Shown here one piece after another: positions 23,204 through 34,554 of a stretch of DNA of 64,000 nucleotides (its first letter is position 1; every line of letters starts with the position of its first letter). The translations under genes were made by a program, and so were the position numbers. This stretch comes from Adiantum capillus-veneris (taxonomy: Eukaryota > Streptophyta > Polypodiopsida > Polypodiales > Pteridaceae). Location of the stretch: positions 33,623,709 through 33,687,708 of the forward strand of contig CM043971.1 in assembly GCA_014529385.2 (NCBI GenBank). The letters are read 5' to 3'. A model generated the notes under the pieces. The model saw nothing but the letters and a program-made list of their open reading frames with translations. It was not told the origin of the DNA and did no database searches.

Positions 23204-24190
23204 ATGGAAAGAGTAGAAGTACTGCTAAAGAAGAATGGCAGTGTGAAGACACTAGTTCTTCAAGCTCTGACAATCAGTCTGACCAGGAGCGAGGAAATTC
23301 AGGGGAAAATCTGTGATAGAATCCAGAAGCTGACTGTAGAGCTGGAGGATATAAGAAAGACCTTACCTGAGGTGACCAACTTTATCAGACAACATAGGAA
23401 GACTGAGGCAGAGGCCATAACAGTGGACCTGACGGCTGTCCGGGATGATGAAATTCCACTTATTCAGGTAGACTACAAGGTCAGGAAGCAGTGGGAACCT
23501 CTCTCAAGCGTCATACTGGATGGAGGAGCAGGAGTCAACATAATGGGAGCCCATCTTCAGCAAAGAATGGGTATCACTAACATGAAACCAGCACCATTCA
23601 AAGTAAGAATGGCAGATCATCGAGTCGTACAAGTGACGGGTATGATTGAAAACATGCATATAAGAGTTGGGAGGGAGAAATTCAAAACCAGTTTCCTAGT
23701 CTTGGATGTGCAGGGAGCATATGGAATGCTACTAGGCCGCCCATGGTTAAGAACAACACATGCTGTTCATGACTACGCAAACCAAACTTTAACCATAGAA
23801 GGGGCCAGTGGAAGAATCAAAATCCAGACCAACAACAACAGGAGCTAGAAAAAGGAACTGAGGCCGAAGGAGTTGTGTCAGAAATACCGAGCTAAGAAAA
23901 TTGAGTGAATGCTAGCAGCTATGAACATATTTCCTTTGGCAGAAATTGATTTGAATGCAGTCTTGCTGAACAAAGAGCAAGCTGACAAGCAGAAGAGACA
24001 ATTCCCTGATCAGTTTACTGAAGTAAATACAGGGGAAAGAACAGTTCAGCTAACTGGAAGAATGGAGGAACCAGCTGATACTGGTATAATGGAAGAACCA
24101 ATATGTTCTGAAGAGTACCCACTAAATCAGAATAATGATTTAGAAATGAATGGACCTTCTTGGGACTATGCTGAAGAATCAACCAAATGA
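23204..24190 (+). pseudogene. Gypsy2 aspartic protease and linker to RT
   Basis: A 214-codon frame (23204-23848). It opens with a helical region (RSEEIQGKICDRIQKL) and then a retropepsin fold. The active-site loop reads VILDGGAGVNIM (near 23512-23547), followed by VRMADHRVVQVTG and the second signature YGMLLGRPWL near 23730. The loop has DGG in place of the common DSG/DTG. The linker 23909-24190 in the same frame is acidic, and the stops TAG 23846, TGA 23906 and TGA 24188 break it. The frame differs from that of gag, so a shift occurs near 23200. I cannot tell whether this shift is programmed or mutational. Confidence 0.85.
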
Positions 24191-24211
24191 AAAGGAGGCG
24201 GACCAAACTGG

Positions 24212-25298
24212 TTGCTTCCAGATGATCAGGAAGTAGAGGAGTGGGACCTGGGATCAGAGGAAAATCCCAGAATGATCAAAGTCAACAAGCACCTGAAATC
24301 GGCAATGAAGGAAAAGGCACGGAAAATGTTCCAGAACTATAAAGATGTATTTGCCTGGGAACATACAGATTTGAAGGGAGTAGATCCTGAAGTCTGTCAG
24401 CACCGAATACCACTGAAACCAGATGCTAGGCCAGTCAGATTGCAAAGATATCGGATGAACCCCAACTATGCAAAGATGGTCAAGGAGGAGATTGATAATC
24501 TTCTCAAGGCTGGGTTCATTACGGAAGTAGCAAGCAGTGATTGGTTATTTCCCATAGTCATCATTCCTAAGAAGAATGGGAAATTAAGAGTTTGTGTCGA
24601 CCATAGGAAACTAAATGCTCAGACCATTAAGGATCCATTTCCCTTACCTTTTACTGATATGTTGCTTGATGAGATCACAGGATATGAGATGTATAGCTTC
24701 ATGGATGGTTATAGCGGCTATAACCAGTTACAGATTGCTCCTGAATATAGGGCTAAGACCACTTTCATCACTGAGTGGGGAGCATTCATGTATCTGGTGA
24801 TGCCTTTTGGCCTGTGCAATGCACCAGCTACTTTTCAACGGTGTATGATGGAGATGTTTAATGAATTTCTTCATCGGTTCCTCGCCATTTTCATGGATGA
24901 ATTCACTGTCTATTTAGATGAGGAACATCACCTTCTATTCCTAGAGATGGTTTTTACGCTGTCAGGAGAAAATGATTTGTTTGAATCCATTCAAATCTGT
25001 ATTTCTGGTTTGGAAGGGACAGCTACTGGGACATGTGGTTTCCCGCAATGGAATAGAAATGGCCAATGACAAAATACAGTGTGTCCAGCAAGCTAAAGCA
25101 CCCAGAACTGCTTTTGAGTTGAGTTCTTTCTTGGGGTATGTGAATTTCTATAGAATATTTGTACACAAGTTTGCTTCTCAAGTAGTACCACCATATGAGC
25201 TTACAAAGAAGACTAGTAAGTTCAATTGGACTGCTGAGTGTGAGGAGAGTTTCCAGAATTTGAAAAAAGCCATTACCAGTAAACGAGTCCTCAGGTAG
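24212..25298 (+). pseudogene. Gypsy2 reverse transcriptase
   Basis: The frame 24212-25069 carries the RT fingers and palm: HRIPLKPDARPVRLQRYR, IIPKKNGKLRVCVDHRKLN, YSFMDGYSGYNQLQI, LVMPFGLCNAPATFQRCM. The catalytic box reads FMDEFTVY (near 24890) where F/Y-x-D-D is expected, so the second Asp is Glu. A frameshift near 24960 moves the thumb and connection (HVVSRNGIEM, ELSSFLGYVNFYR, PPYELTKKT) into the frame used by all later domains. That frame stops at a TAG (25296) before continuing into RNase H. The domain is full length but this copy is unlikely to be active. Confidence 0.92.
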
Positions 25299-25343
25299 CC
25301 AAATTGGGATATTATTTTTCATGTACATGTAGATGCTTCAGGA

Positions 25344-27629
25344 TTGGAAATGGGGGCAATATTAGCTCAGCCAGATGGCAGAACAGACTATCCGGTCTAT
25401 TTTGCTAGTCGGAGATTTAGTCAGGCTGAACAAGGCTATACGACTACTGAAAGAGAAGCCCTCGGAATGGTTTTTAGCGCTACGAAGTTCAGGCATTACC
25501 TATTGGGGAAGTTATTCCATTTTTATGTGGATCATCAAGCTCTTCTGTTTCTGATTAACAAAGGTATTATTCAAGGTAGGCTGATAAGATGGATGATGTT
25601 CCTTATGGAATTTGAATTTAAAATTTTCCATAAGCCTGGCCGAAACCACTATGGAGCTGACTTTCTTTCCAGAAGTATAGAAGGATATTCAGAATCACCT
25701 CTGAGAGATGAGCCAGTGGATGCTGATTTATTTCAGTTAGAAGCAGAAGAATCAGTGGATCCTGAATGGTATGATATTTATCAATTCCTTTCCCAAGGTG
25801 CCTTTCCAGAGGATTGGAAACAGAATCAGAAGAAAGCTCTGATCATAAAAAGCCTGAAATTTACTATCATCAGAGGAGTACTTTATCGATTAGGTGTGGA
25901 TGGTATACTTCGAAGATGTGTCCCTATGGAAGGAAGAATGCAAGTTATTTCAGAAGCGCATAATGGCGAGTGTGGTGGACACTTTTCCAACGAAGTGACC
26001 TACAAAAAGATTCTGCAAGCAGGTCTGTGGTGGCAAACAATGATTGCTGATGTCAGAAGCTTTTGTAAAACCTATGACATATGCCAAAGAATGGGCCGAC
26101 TAACAGCTGCAGACATGACTCCCTTAATGCCAATACAACCATTGGGAGTATTCATGAAATGGGGACTGGATTTTATGGGACCTTTTAAGAAGGTGACTCC
26201 CAGGAAGAACAAGTACATCGTGATGGCTACTTGTTATGTTACCAAGTGGGTTGAAGCTAAGGCTCTTCCTGACAACACAGCCAAGTTAATTGCAAGGTTT
26301 CTGTTTGAGAATATTGTCTGCCGATATGGATGTCCAGTAGAAATTGTGACTGATCAAGGAACACATTTTATCAATGATACTATGGAAATCCTATTGGATA
26401 TGCTTTCAGTCAAGCATCGGAAATCTACTCCTTACTATCCCAGATGCAATGGACAGGCTGAAAGTAGCAATAAGACAATTAAGACTATTCTCACTAAGGT
26501 GGTGCAAAAGAAACCAGACCAGTGGGATTTGAAGCTTCAGACTGCTCTATGGGCTTATAGGACAGCTTATAAGGTAACTACTGGAATGACACCATTCAGA
26601 ATGGTGTATGGTACTGAAGCTGTGGTTCCTATGGAGTTTGTGATCCCCAGTCTAAGAATGGCTGTGAAGTATGGATTAGACCTCAACCATAATCTTAAGA
26701 AAAGACTGAATGAACTGATGCAGTTAGATGAACTCAGGCAAAGAGCTATGTTGGAACAGGAGATTGTTCAACAAAGAAGGAAGCACTGGCATGATCACCG
26801 AATTAAAGTCCAAGAATTCCAGAAAGGAGACTTAGTGCTTCTATATCAGTCTAAATTAGGTCCAAAGAAGCCGAATTTGAAGATTGTCTGGGCAGGACCT
26901 TTTGAGGTCGATTGGGTCTTCTCCAATGGCACAGTCAGATTGAAAGATTTCTCTGGATTGATGTTGCCGGGAGTATATAATGGAGCAAAGATCAAACTTT
27001 ATTATTCAGAGACCAGAGAAACTGAACAAGGTACTAAGGAACTGGAGGTTGTTGATCAAGAGATACCAGAATCAGACATTTTTGGTCTTTTCCATGTGCA
27101 ACCAGTTCCAGCTTTAGAACCAGTACGAGAAGAACCAGATCAGACTAACGTGGGAACCAGTACCAGTATGGTCCAGCCAGAGTGGGAATCAGTTCAGAAC
27201 CAGTATGAACACACTTTCCAAATTTTAAGTGGCCAACAGTCAAGTGGTATGCCAGTGGTAATTATTACAAGGATGGGTTGCAGTCTTGTCCAATGCACGT
27301 TTGCCACGACAGCAATTGCGCACACAAGTCTAGGAGTGGTGAGTGGTGGAGCTTTTATGGCGCGAACATGTATAACAGTAAGGAGAGTTAGCATTTTTCC
27401 TCATAAATCTCCTGCGCGACGCTTTCCTCCTATCAACCATTCGCCATCGCCAAGCTCCGAGGTTTCCTCACTACAGCCGCAAACTTCGACCTCTGACAAG
27501 ATAGCTAACTGTCAGACAGCCTTACCAGCAACACCAGGAAACTGCTTTGGCACAAGTAAGTCCTCTTCGCCTTCGCCTGTTTCATCGTCGTGGACCTCAC
27601 AGTGTATGGGTAGAAGGAAATGCTCATAG
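25344..27629 (+). pseudogene. Gypsy2 RNase H and integrase
   Basis: A 761-codon open frame. RNase H: HVDASGLEMGAILAQ just upstream, then YPVYFASRRFSQAEQGYTTTEREALG, FYVDHQALLFLI and HYGADFLSR (to about 25680). The integrase zinc finger lies near 25966-26085 (H and H in AHNGECGGHFS, CKTYDIC). The catalytic core has GLDFMGPF (near 26164), TDQGTHF (near 26349) and NGQAESSNKT (near 26450), giving D, D and E. A C-terminal basic region (GDLVLLYQSKLG..KIVWAGPFEV) follows. No chromodomain is visible. The last ~150 codons are Pro/Ser-rich and unrecognised, ending at TAG 27627. Confidence 0.93.
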
Positions 27630-27632
27630 AAG

Positions 27633-30600
27633 ATGCAGGAAACTCTTGAAGAAACCCAGGCTATAGTTGCTGAGGCAAAGGCAAGCCTTTCGATTCTTCC
27701 ATACAGTAATATCCAGCGATATGTCTTTATTGATCACGCAATGACTCTGCTACAACTCTGGGATCTGCGAGTTGTGTTGCAAGCTACAAGGATTGCTTTT
27801 GATGCAGATATCATCAAGCAAGTTCTTGATTCCTTTGATGCTGAAACTAGCAGTGCTATGATAAATAATAGGAAGGTGTCAATGACACCAGAAGCTATTG
27901 CATTTGCATTTCGGATGCCTAATGAGCCCAAACCGTCTGTGGCGACTGCACAGCAAATAAGCATTTCTTTAAAGGAGGATGAAATAGCTAGAAAGAAGCG
28001 CAAGGCAAGTGCTCAAGGAGTTCCAGTAGCTGGACTGGAAGCCTCCGCTGCTTACAGGTTTGTACCTGAAGTAGTCGGTCTTAAAAATAACCCAACGTAT
28101 GTGTCAGAGAAACTATTTGCTATGCTGTTGGCCAAGATACTGGATCCACAAGTCCATATCAACCTTTGTCAAATACTCTCGCATAATGTACTCCAACAGA
28201 CTGCCAAGCTGAAATCTCAAACTGTTTTCAAGGCATGGTATGTCTGGCAATTCATGTATTGGGCTACTGCGAATACAGATGTTAATGAGCAGGTAAAGCA
28301 GGCTTGGAGTGAGCAGCCCATTTCTGAACCAAAGAAGATTGAACTGTCCTCAGACGACGAGGAAACAGACAGTCAAATGATTTCCAATGACCTGAAAAGG
28401 AAAGCCACTACAGAGGAAGCTGGCAGTTCAAAGAAGCCAAGAATTACACTGACAAAAAGCAGTGAGTTCTTGAAGCAAATAGAAAGCCAGGTTAAGGCAG
28501 TGAGCACTGAGAAAGCCGAGAAAAGTAAAATTGAGCAGCAATTTTCTCAGAAAAATGTGCCTGATCAGTCAATTGTCAAACATATAGTTGCTACTGGCTC
28601 TGGGAAAGATCATGTAAAGCCAGTCACTGAGGAGAAGGTACCAGACCAGTCAGGGGACAAAGGCAAGAGTCAACTAGACAAAGGGAAAGGTCCAGCGTCC
28701 TTGACTTTGTCTGGAGAAGTTTCTGCCATTTCTGGAAACCCTCTGCATTTGGTTAAAAAGGATAAGTTGCAGCAAATGCAAACTCAAAAATTGAGAGGGC
28801 ATCTTTTGCTCAGCAAATTTGATTATGCAACTTTACCCTACATGGCTCCTGTAGCAATATATGAACCTGTTGACTCTGATCCAACCACGGTCAAAGACAA
28901 ATGTTCAGTACTGATACAGTCTTCTTGGAATACCATTGTCAGTTGTATGGGACAATTGGTGGAGGCTGCTGGATCAGAAGACGAAGTCAAAAAGCTTAAA
29001 GCTGACTTGGCAGAAGCACAACATCAGATTGCAACACTCCAGAAAGCCCAAGAAGTGCAGAACATACAACACAGGGTACTGGAAGCTCAATCAGAAAGGG
29101 CTCAGGAGTTGTTGAACAAAAAGTTAGCTAAAGCTGAGTCTGAAATTATGATCATGAAAAGTCAACGGAATGAAGCACTGAGAGCTGCCGAGCGAGCTGA
29201 AACAATGATCAGGATGAAGCGGGAAGAATTCAAAAAGCTGCTATTGCACCATACAGCTCTGAAGCGTTCGCTGACTGACAGATACATCTACAATAGCTTG
29301 ACTGAAATTTTAAACCCCGCAGGCAATGCTGTTTTTGACTTAGAAAATTTAAAGTCCTTGATGGAAAGTATGCAGAGCGATTTGCAGGACAAGATGGGTG
29401 AGTTCAATAATGCTCTGATGAACCAAGCTATAATGGATTATAGTGAGCAACAGACTTCCCCGGATGAGGATGGAGAAGATGAAGCTGATCAGGGGGAGGA
29501 TGATCAAGAAATTGGGCATACAAAGGATGATGATGATGCCCCACCACCATCTCCACCTCCAGGACCTGGTACTGATGGGATAGGGCCAGATGAACGAGGC
29601 CAGTCACAGCCAGACCAGCTAGACCAGAATGAGGGTCAACAGGAAGTACAGGATAAAGAGCACCAGTCGGGTCATCAGCAGACTAAAGAGCAGCAGCCTA
29701 GTAACACTGGGAATCAGCCAACTGATCAGTCCCATCAGAGCAGAGAGGCTAAAGGGAAAATGAAGGTTCAGGATGAGGGACCAGTGACTGATCATCAACA
29801 TTCACTGTAGCTCATTACTTTGAATAAGCAGCTGAGACATCAACAGGCCTCCATCACCAGACAGTATCTGGAGGATGATGCTCTCTGGACTGATTTAGAA
29901 ATATTTCAAAGACTATATGTGGGAGCCAGGGAAATGGTAGATCATTGGAAATCCGTTGCTTTCCATGATAAAGAAGCTTGTAGACCACCTGCGCATCCCA
30001 GTACAGTTCAGTTGTTGGAGCGAGTTCCGGAATGGATACTCAATGCTGATGAGAAAGTGGCAAACCCGCACTGGCAAAGACAGTCTACTGCAGATTGTCG
30101 GTCTTTAGCTCTAGAACTGGAACTTCTGCTGGGTAACAAACCAACTTACCGCTGCATGAAGGATGTTAGGGCCCAACTCAAGGAAGTTCTGGTACAACTG
30201 CAAGTTGCCAGAGGTGTCTTGGATCAGAGAGTGAAAGCCATTCTTGAGGACCAGACAGCCACTAGCAGAGGACCCCAAACGCGAATGTCAGTAGGAGCAC
30301 AGGCAACTGCTCTCCGAGCCCTATTCCAGTTAGTGAGAATCACTAGAAAGATGATGCAACAAGAGAACCAGGCTGTTCTCAATTTCTTGGAATTTGTGCC
30401 TGATTCTCCAGTTCTCTTGTATGATGTTCCAGCAAGAGAGACTGAGCTGCCAAGATTCTTTCCAGCGCTGTATCCTCAACATCAAGAACCAGTTGATCGA
30501 CTCACATATTTCAAAATAATTGATGAACTTTAGGATTGGTATGAGCGATCAACTGTGGAATGGAAGACTTGGCAGACATTGCTCAATGATGCTCTTCAAA

Positions 30601-31110
30601 TCAATGACATTCAGGCAATGAAAGAAGAGCTACATAGGATTTAGCTGTGTATGGGTCAGTGGAAGATTCAGGTCAGAGGATTGACTAGGATTACTAATCA
30701 GTTGCTACTTATGGTTGAATCTTCCAAACTGCCTGAGAAAGACATTGCAGCAAAGCCGGGTCTAGCACCGCAGTACAGAGAGATGGCTGAGATTCTTTTC
30801 GAAGCTCGCGTCAAAACAAATCAACCTCTTCCAGAAGGATGGATCCATACTGCTTCGCATTGTCATAAGCTGGCCAGAACCAGACTGAGCAAGGGCAGGC
30901 GTACACTTTATGATCCTGACACCAAAACCTATCATTCTCTCACACCTTATGAGGTAGAGATGACCACAGAACGACGAGATCAGCTTGAGCAGGAGGCCAT
31001 TTAACGACTGATTCAGAAGGAGAATGCTGGTGCTGGGACTTCTCAGGCACCATCCTGGTCAAAGAGCAAAGGCAAAAGGAAGACGGTCCAATGGAAGGAT
31101 ACTGGGTAGT
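27633..31110 (+). pseudogene. Gypsy2 accessory coding region after integrase
   Basis: The integrase frame continues past its TAG at 27627 for about 1,160 codons. It is interrupted only by TAG at 29808, 30531 and 30642 and TAA at 31002, and ends at TAG near 31108, shortly before the polypurine tract. Start MQETLEETQ at 27633. The first ~230 residues are globular (YVFIDHAMTLLQLW, MTPEAIAFAFRMP). Then comes a charged region, a coiled coil near 28980-29270 (heptad Leu/Ala with Glu/Lys), an acidic Pro/Gln-rich stretch (29460-29790), and a second helical, partly globular part (29820-31000). No signal peptide or membrane segment is seen, so it is not an obvious envelope. I do not recognise the family. 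Extra ORFs are known in Tat-lineage elements. Confidence 0.75.
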
Positions 31111-31415
31111 TCCATCTCATAATTCAGTGGCGACTTTTCTTCTCAGCAGGCAGGGAGAGATGATAGTTCTACCTTGGCCTGATGACAGCTCCACCTTGGC
31201 CTGGTGAGAGCTCCACCTTGGCCTGGTGAGAGCTCCACCTTGGCCTTTTCCGCTGCCTGCCGCAATCCTTGGTCCTTCTTGAACTCCTGCATCCCAACAT
31301 CAGAACCAAACAATGGATTTTTCAGTTTCACACCAAAACCAGACGATGGATTTTTCAGTCTCACATCAACATCAGACGGGAATTTTTCAGAAATTTTGGA
31401 ATCTTGCCAAAATTC

Positions 31416-31432
31416 AAGAAAGAAGGGAAGGA
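31416..31432 (+). other. Gypsy2 polypurine tract
   Basis: AAGAAAGAAGGGAAGGA directly precedes the 3' LTR. Confidence 0.85.
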
Positions 31433-31896
31433 TGTAGACGGCTGGATAATCACCATGTGGGAACGTGTTCTTAGAAGATGGGCAGTGAATTACTTAGTAA
31501 TTACTAGAGTAATTACTATAGTAAAACCGAAGTGTATAAATAGGGCCCATTACATTATTATCGGGTTGGCAATTGTTATCACTTGTATTAGCGCTTTGGG
31601 CTATAATTGTACTTGAGCATCAGTGGCAGTATTGTCGGCTATACTTTCTCTCTCTGTAATCATATTCGCCGTAATCTCAATCATGGTATATTTCAGTGAT
31701 ACTTACTTCTCGAACAGTCTTCTGAATCTGAATCTGAACCTTACTACAATCTATAAGTCTGATTCTTATTTCAGTATCCACATTTCAATCTAGTCTCCGA
31801 TTTCTGTCTAGTTTGCTGTCTGAAATCTTTCCACACTAGTAGCTGAAATCCTTCAACACTGGAATTAGCTGTCTCAAGAGATCAGCTCCAATTCCA
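31433..31896 (+). repeat. Gypsy2 3' LTR
   Basis: A 464-bp partner of 20821-21272. It has a 12-bp tandem insertion (agagtaattact near 31505) absent from the 5' copy. Confidence 0.93.
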
Positions 31897-31901
31897 TGAA
31901 G

Positions 31902-32097
31902 CTTTTTTCAGATTTTTCTCAACTAACCAATTCAAAAAAAATGCTCGCTTTGCTCCAAAATCAGTTTTTGGAGCGAGCTTTTAGGTGGGGGGATTGGAAT
32001 GGAGGGAGGTTTTCCTAGATTTTTCTCAACTAACCAATTCAAAAAAAATTGCTCGCTTTGCTCCAAAATCACTTTTTGGAGCAAGATTTTTTCTTTT
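31902..32097. repeat. Tandem duplication with hairpin at the Gypsy2 target
   Basis: Two copies of 'cagatttttctcaactaaccaattc...gctcgctttgctccaaaatca.tttttggagc' (near 31909-31980 and 32018-32088), separated by a G-rich unit near 31986-32008 that also occurs just before Gypsy2 (20797-20815). Each copy can fold through GCTCGCTTTGCTCC / GGAGC(G/A)AG. Confidence 0.75.
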
Positions 32098-32099
32098 AT

Positions 32100-32125
32100 C
32101 CCCCCCCCCCCCCCCCCTCTCTCTC

Positions 32126-32220
<95 letters not shown>
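32100..32220. repeat. (C)18 and (AC)46 microsatellite
   Basis: An 18-bp C run, a short CT run, then an uninterrupted AC array from 32129 to 32220. Confidence 0.97.
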
Positions 32221-32224
<4 letters not shown>

Positions 32225-32403
32225 GCGGCATGTCAAAATCAGTGTGGCCATAGAACACTAGAAGCGCAGACTCTCCACTAGTAATGGCCATCTTTGCGTG
32301 GGGTGTGACAAGCTCAAGTCCTTTTTCAGTCAGGTGATTACTTTGCATCACTACGCGCACAAATACACATTGTTAAACACATATGTACACAAAGGAAGGG
32401 GGG

Positions 32404-32508
<105 letters not shown>

Positions 32509-32601
32509 TAACAATGTGGTGTTGTAGTGTGTAGGACCAGGATAACTTGGCTAAGTGAAAGTTACAGTAAGCACGCCTGGCCGTGGCCGCGTGTTTGTGC
32601 T

Positions 32602-32715
<114 letters not shown>

Positions 32716-32827
32716 ATTATAGGAAGCCGCTTATTGGCCAGCTCTGCTTTATCATTCATCATTGTGTTTGGTCAAAATTTGGTCATGCTGTTCTAATATT
32801 GCTATTGATGAGAGTATTGTGACAAGA

Positions 32828-33083
32828 ATGAGCCTTCCAACTTCCCAGTCCAAAGATCAAGGCAAGCAAATGGTGCTTGTCGCTCAAGTGTGTAAAGGAA
32901 GCAGAGAGCCGCATCGGAGGTCAAGCCCATGGGAGGCAATGCAAAGTACTATGAGCTTTGTGTGGGCCTGACATACGTTGAGGATGCACGAGAGTTGAAA
33001 GAAAAGAAAATGGCATTAGGTCAGGCACTTTTTGGGATAGGTGCTATCCGCCTCTTCATGGCTTGCCAAAAACATTTTGCCTA
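32828..33083 (+). pseudogene. Exon-like fragment 1, unknown protein
   Basis: An open stretch begins MSLPTSQSKDQGKQMVLVAQ and shifts by one base near 32945. It continues as KYYELCVGLTYVEDARELKE and ALGQALFGIGAIRLFMACQ, then stops at 33082. The composition looks like a soluble helical protein. I do not recognise it. It may belong with the fragment at 34555-34916 on the same strand. Further pieces were not found. Confidence 0.4.
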
Positions 33084-33149
33084 ACCACGGCGAGAAAAAT
33101 ACAATTTTTTAATTCAAAGAAAATAAGGAAAACTTGAAATTCTTCTGTT

Positions 33150-33719
33150 TTAAGGTCAAAATTTGAAGCTTTTACCGATAATTACAGTATAGCTTGTGTA
33201 AGTTTCCCTGTTTTCTTCAAGGCAATCTCAAAATTTAACGCGATTTTATAATTTCAACGAGTTAAAATACAATGGACCTCGGTTTTTCCTAACACTGTTC
33301 CTAACCGAATAAAATAAGGGTAGACTTAAAACTATTCCAGTTTTTAGGTCAAAATTTGAAGCTATTACCGGTAACTACGCAAACTTATAATATTTTGTCG
33401 GTTTTTTCAAAGGCAAGCTCATAATCTAAACATGGTTTTGCAATTTCAATCGGTTGAAATACACTACACCTCGGTTTTTGATGAACATTGCGTCTCTTTG
33501 CAACTTTATAAAAAGGTTCCAACTTGAGTTAGAGGCTTGCGTACCCATGCCAACATTGTCCAATCATCACAACCACTTTAGAGATGCAAATGTAAATCAA
33601 GGCAATCTCAAAATCTAACCGAGATTTTACATTTTCAACGAGTTAAAATACAATAGACCCCGGGGGTTTTCTAACATTGTTCTTAACCGAATAAAATAAG
33701 GGTAGATTTGAAACTATTC

Positions 33720-33720
<1 letters not shown>
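33150..33720. repeat. ~190-bp satellite-like tandem repeat, about three units
   Basis: Units near 33152-33343, 33344-33550 and 33598-33720 share 'aggtcaaaatttgaagct', 'ggcaatctcaaaatctaac', 'caacgagttaaaatacaat' and 'taaccgaataaaataagggtag'. The second unit is the most diverged. Confidence 0.8.
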
Positions 33721-33725
<5 letters not shown>

Positions 33726-33767
<42 letters not shown>

Positions 33768-33778
33768 GGGGGGGGGTG
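33726..33778. repeat. (TA)n(GA)n(G)n compound microsatellite
   Basis: TA array to about 33754, GA to 33767, then a G run. A diverged reverse-oriented copy of the hairpin unit of 31902-32097 follows near 33780-33890. Confidence 0.9.
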
Positions 33779-33890
33779 GGGATAATAAAAATAGCTCTCT
33801 CCAAAAATTGGTTTTGGAGTGAAGCGAGTTTTTTTTTTTTTTTTGAAATGCTCACTTGAGCAAAAATCTGGAAAAAGATCCCTCCAAAGC

Positions 33891-34405
33891 TCCCTCAAAA
33901 CCCCAACTCGGTAGGTGGCTCTCTTGCTTGTGTGTGAGGTACATGCCATCCTTGCTACCTTCTGCCCCAACATTAAGAGACACCTCGATGGCATTTGCAA
34001 AACCAGTAGTGCACCATATCATTCTGCATTGAAGCCTCAACGTGTCATATGCATGTGGCAACAGCTGGCTATTACTTTTTTTATTAATTCAATCCTTCTT
34101 CACCCCCAAAAAAGAATTAGCTAGTGTTTTGATCTTTGGGTCTGACCTTCTTTCAAGAGAGCCTTAACGATTCAACCACTCTTGCCAAGGTCTGTGTGTG
34201 TGTGCTCTCAATGTAGGCAAGCCGCTAAGGGCTAGTGTCAGTAAAAGATATAGAGTTGACTATTGTCATTTTATTAGAGGGAGGGAAAAGTTGATTCAAG
34301 ACTGTAACTGTTTGTGTCTTGAGGCCTTTTTCTCTGTCACTTAACCTCCTCATGTGTGTGGTACCATTTTTGCTCTACCACAAAATCTCCTCATGAGTGT
34401 GGTAC

Positions 34406-34409
<4 letters not shown>
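33891..34409. other. No gene seen
   Basis: Unique-looking sequence without a recognisable coding or RNA feature. Confidence 0.45.

Positions 34410-34479
<70 letters not shown>
34410..34479. repeat. (GA)35 microsatellite
   Basis: An uninterrupted GA array. It is followed by TTAATAATAG, like the flank of the array ending at 32712. Confidence 0.97.
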
Positions 34480-34482
<3 letters not shown>

Positions 34483-34554
34483 ATAATAGTAGTTGCACAT
34501 CCCAAGATTCAAATTTTTTTTATTAGTTGGTTTCCAACAATTTTCTACTCCAAA

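Larger units (their letters stand above)
20821..31896 (+). mobile_element. Ty3/gypsy retrotransposon Gypsy2 with 3' accessory region
   Basis: Complete from LTR to LTR (20821-21272 and 31433-31896, TGTAGACGG...AATTCCA), 11.1 kb. By eye the LTRs differ at about 14 substitutions plus one 12-bp indel. The flanks GGAAG (20816-20820) and TGAAG (31897-31901) are a 4/5 match to a target duplication. Order inside: gag, protease, RT, RNase H, integrase, then some 3.5 kb of further coding. IN after RT places it in Ty3/gypsy. No chromodomain was seen, so a non-chromovirus (Athila/Tat-like) position is more likely. Confidence 0.95.
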
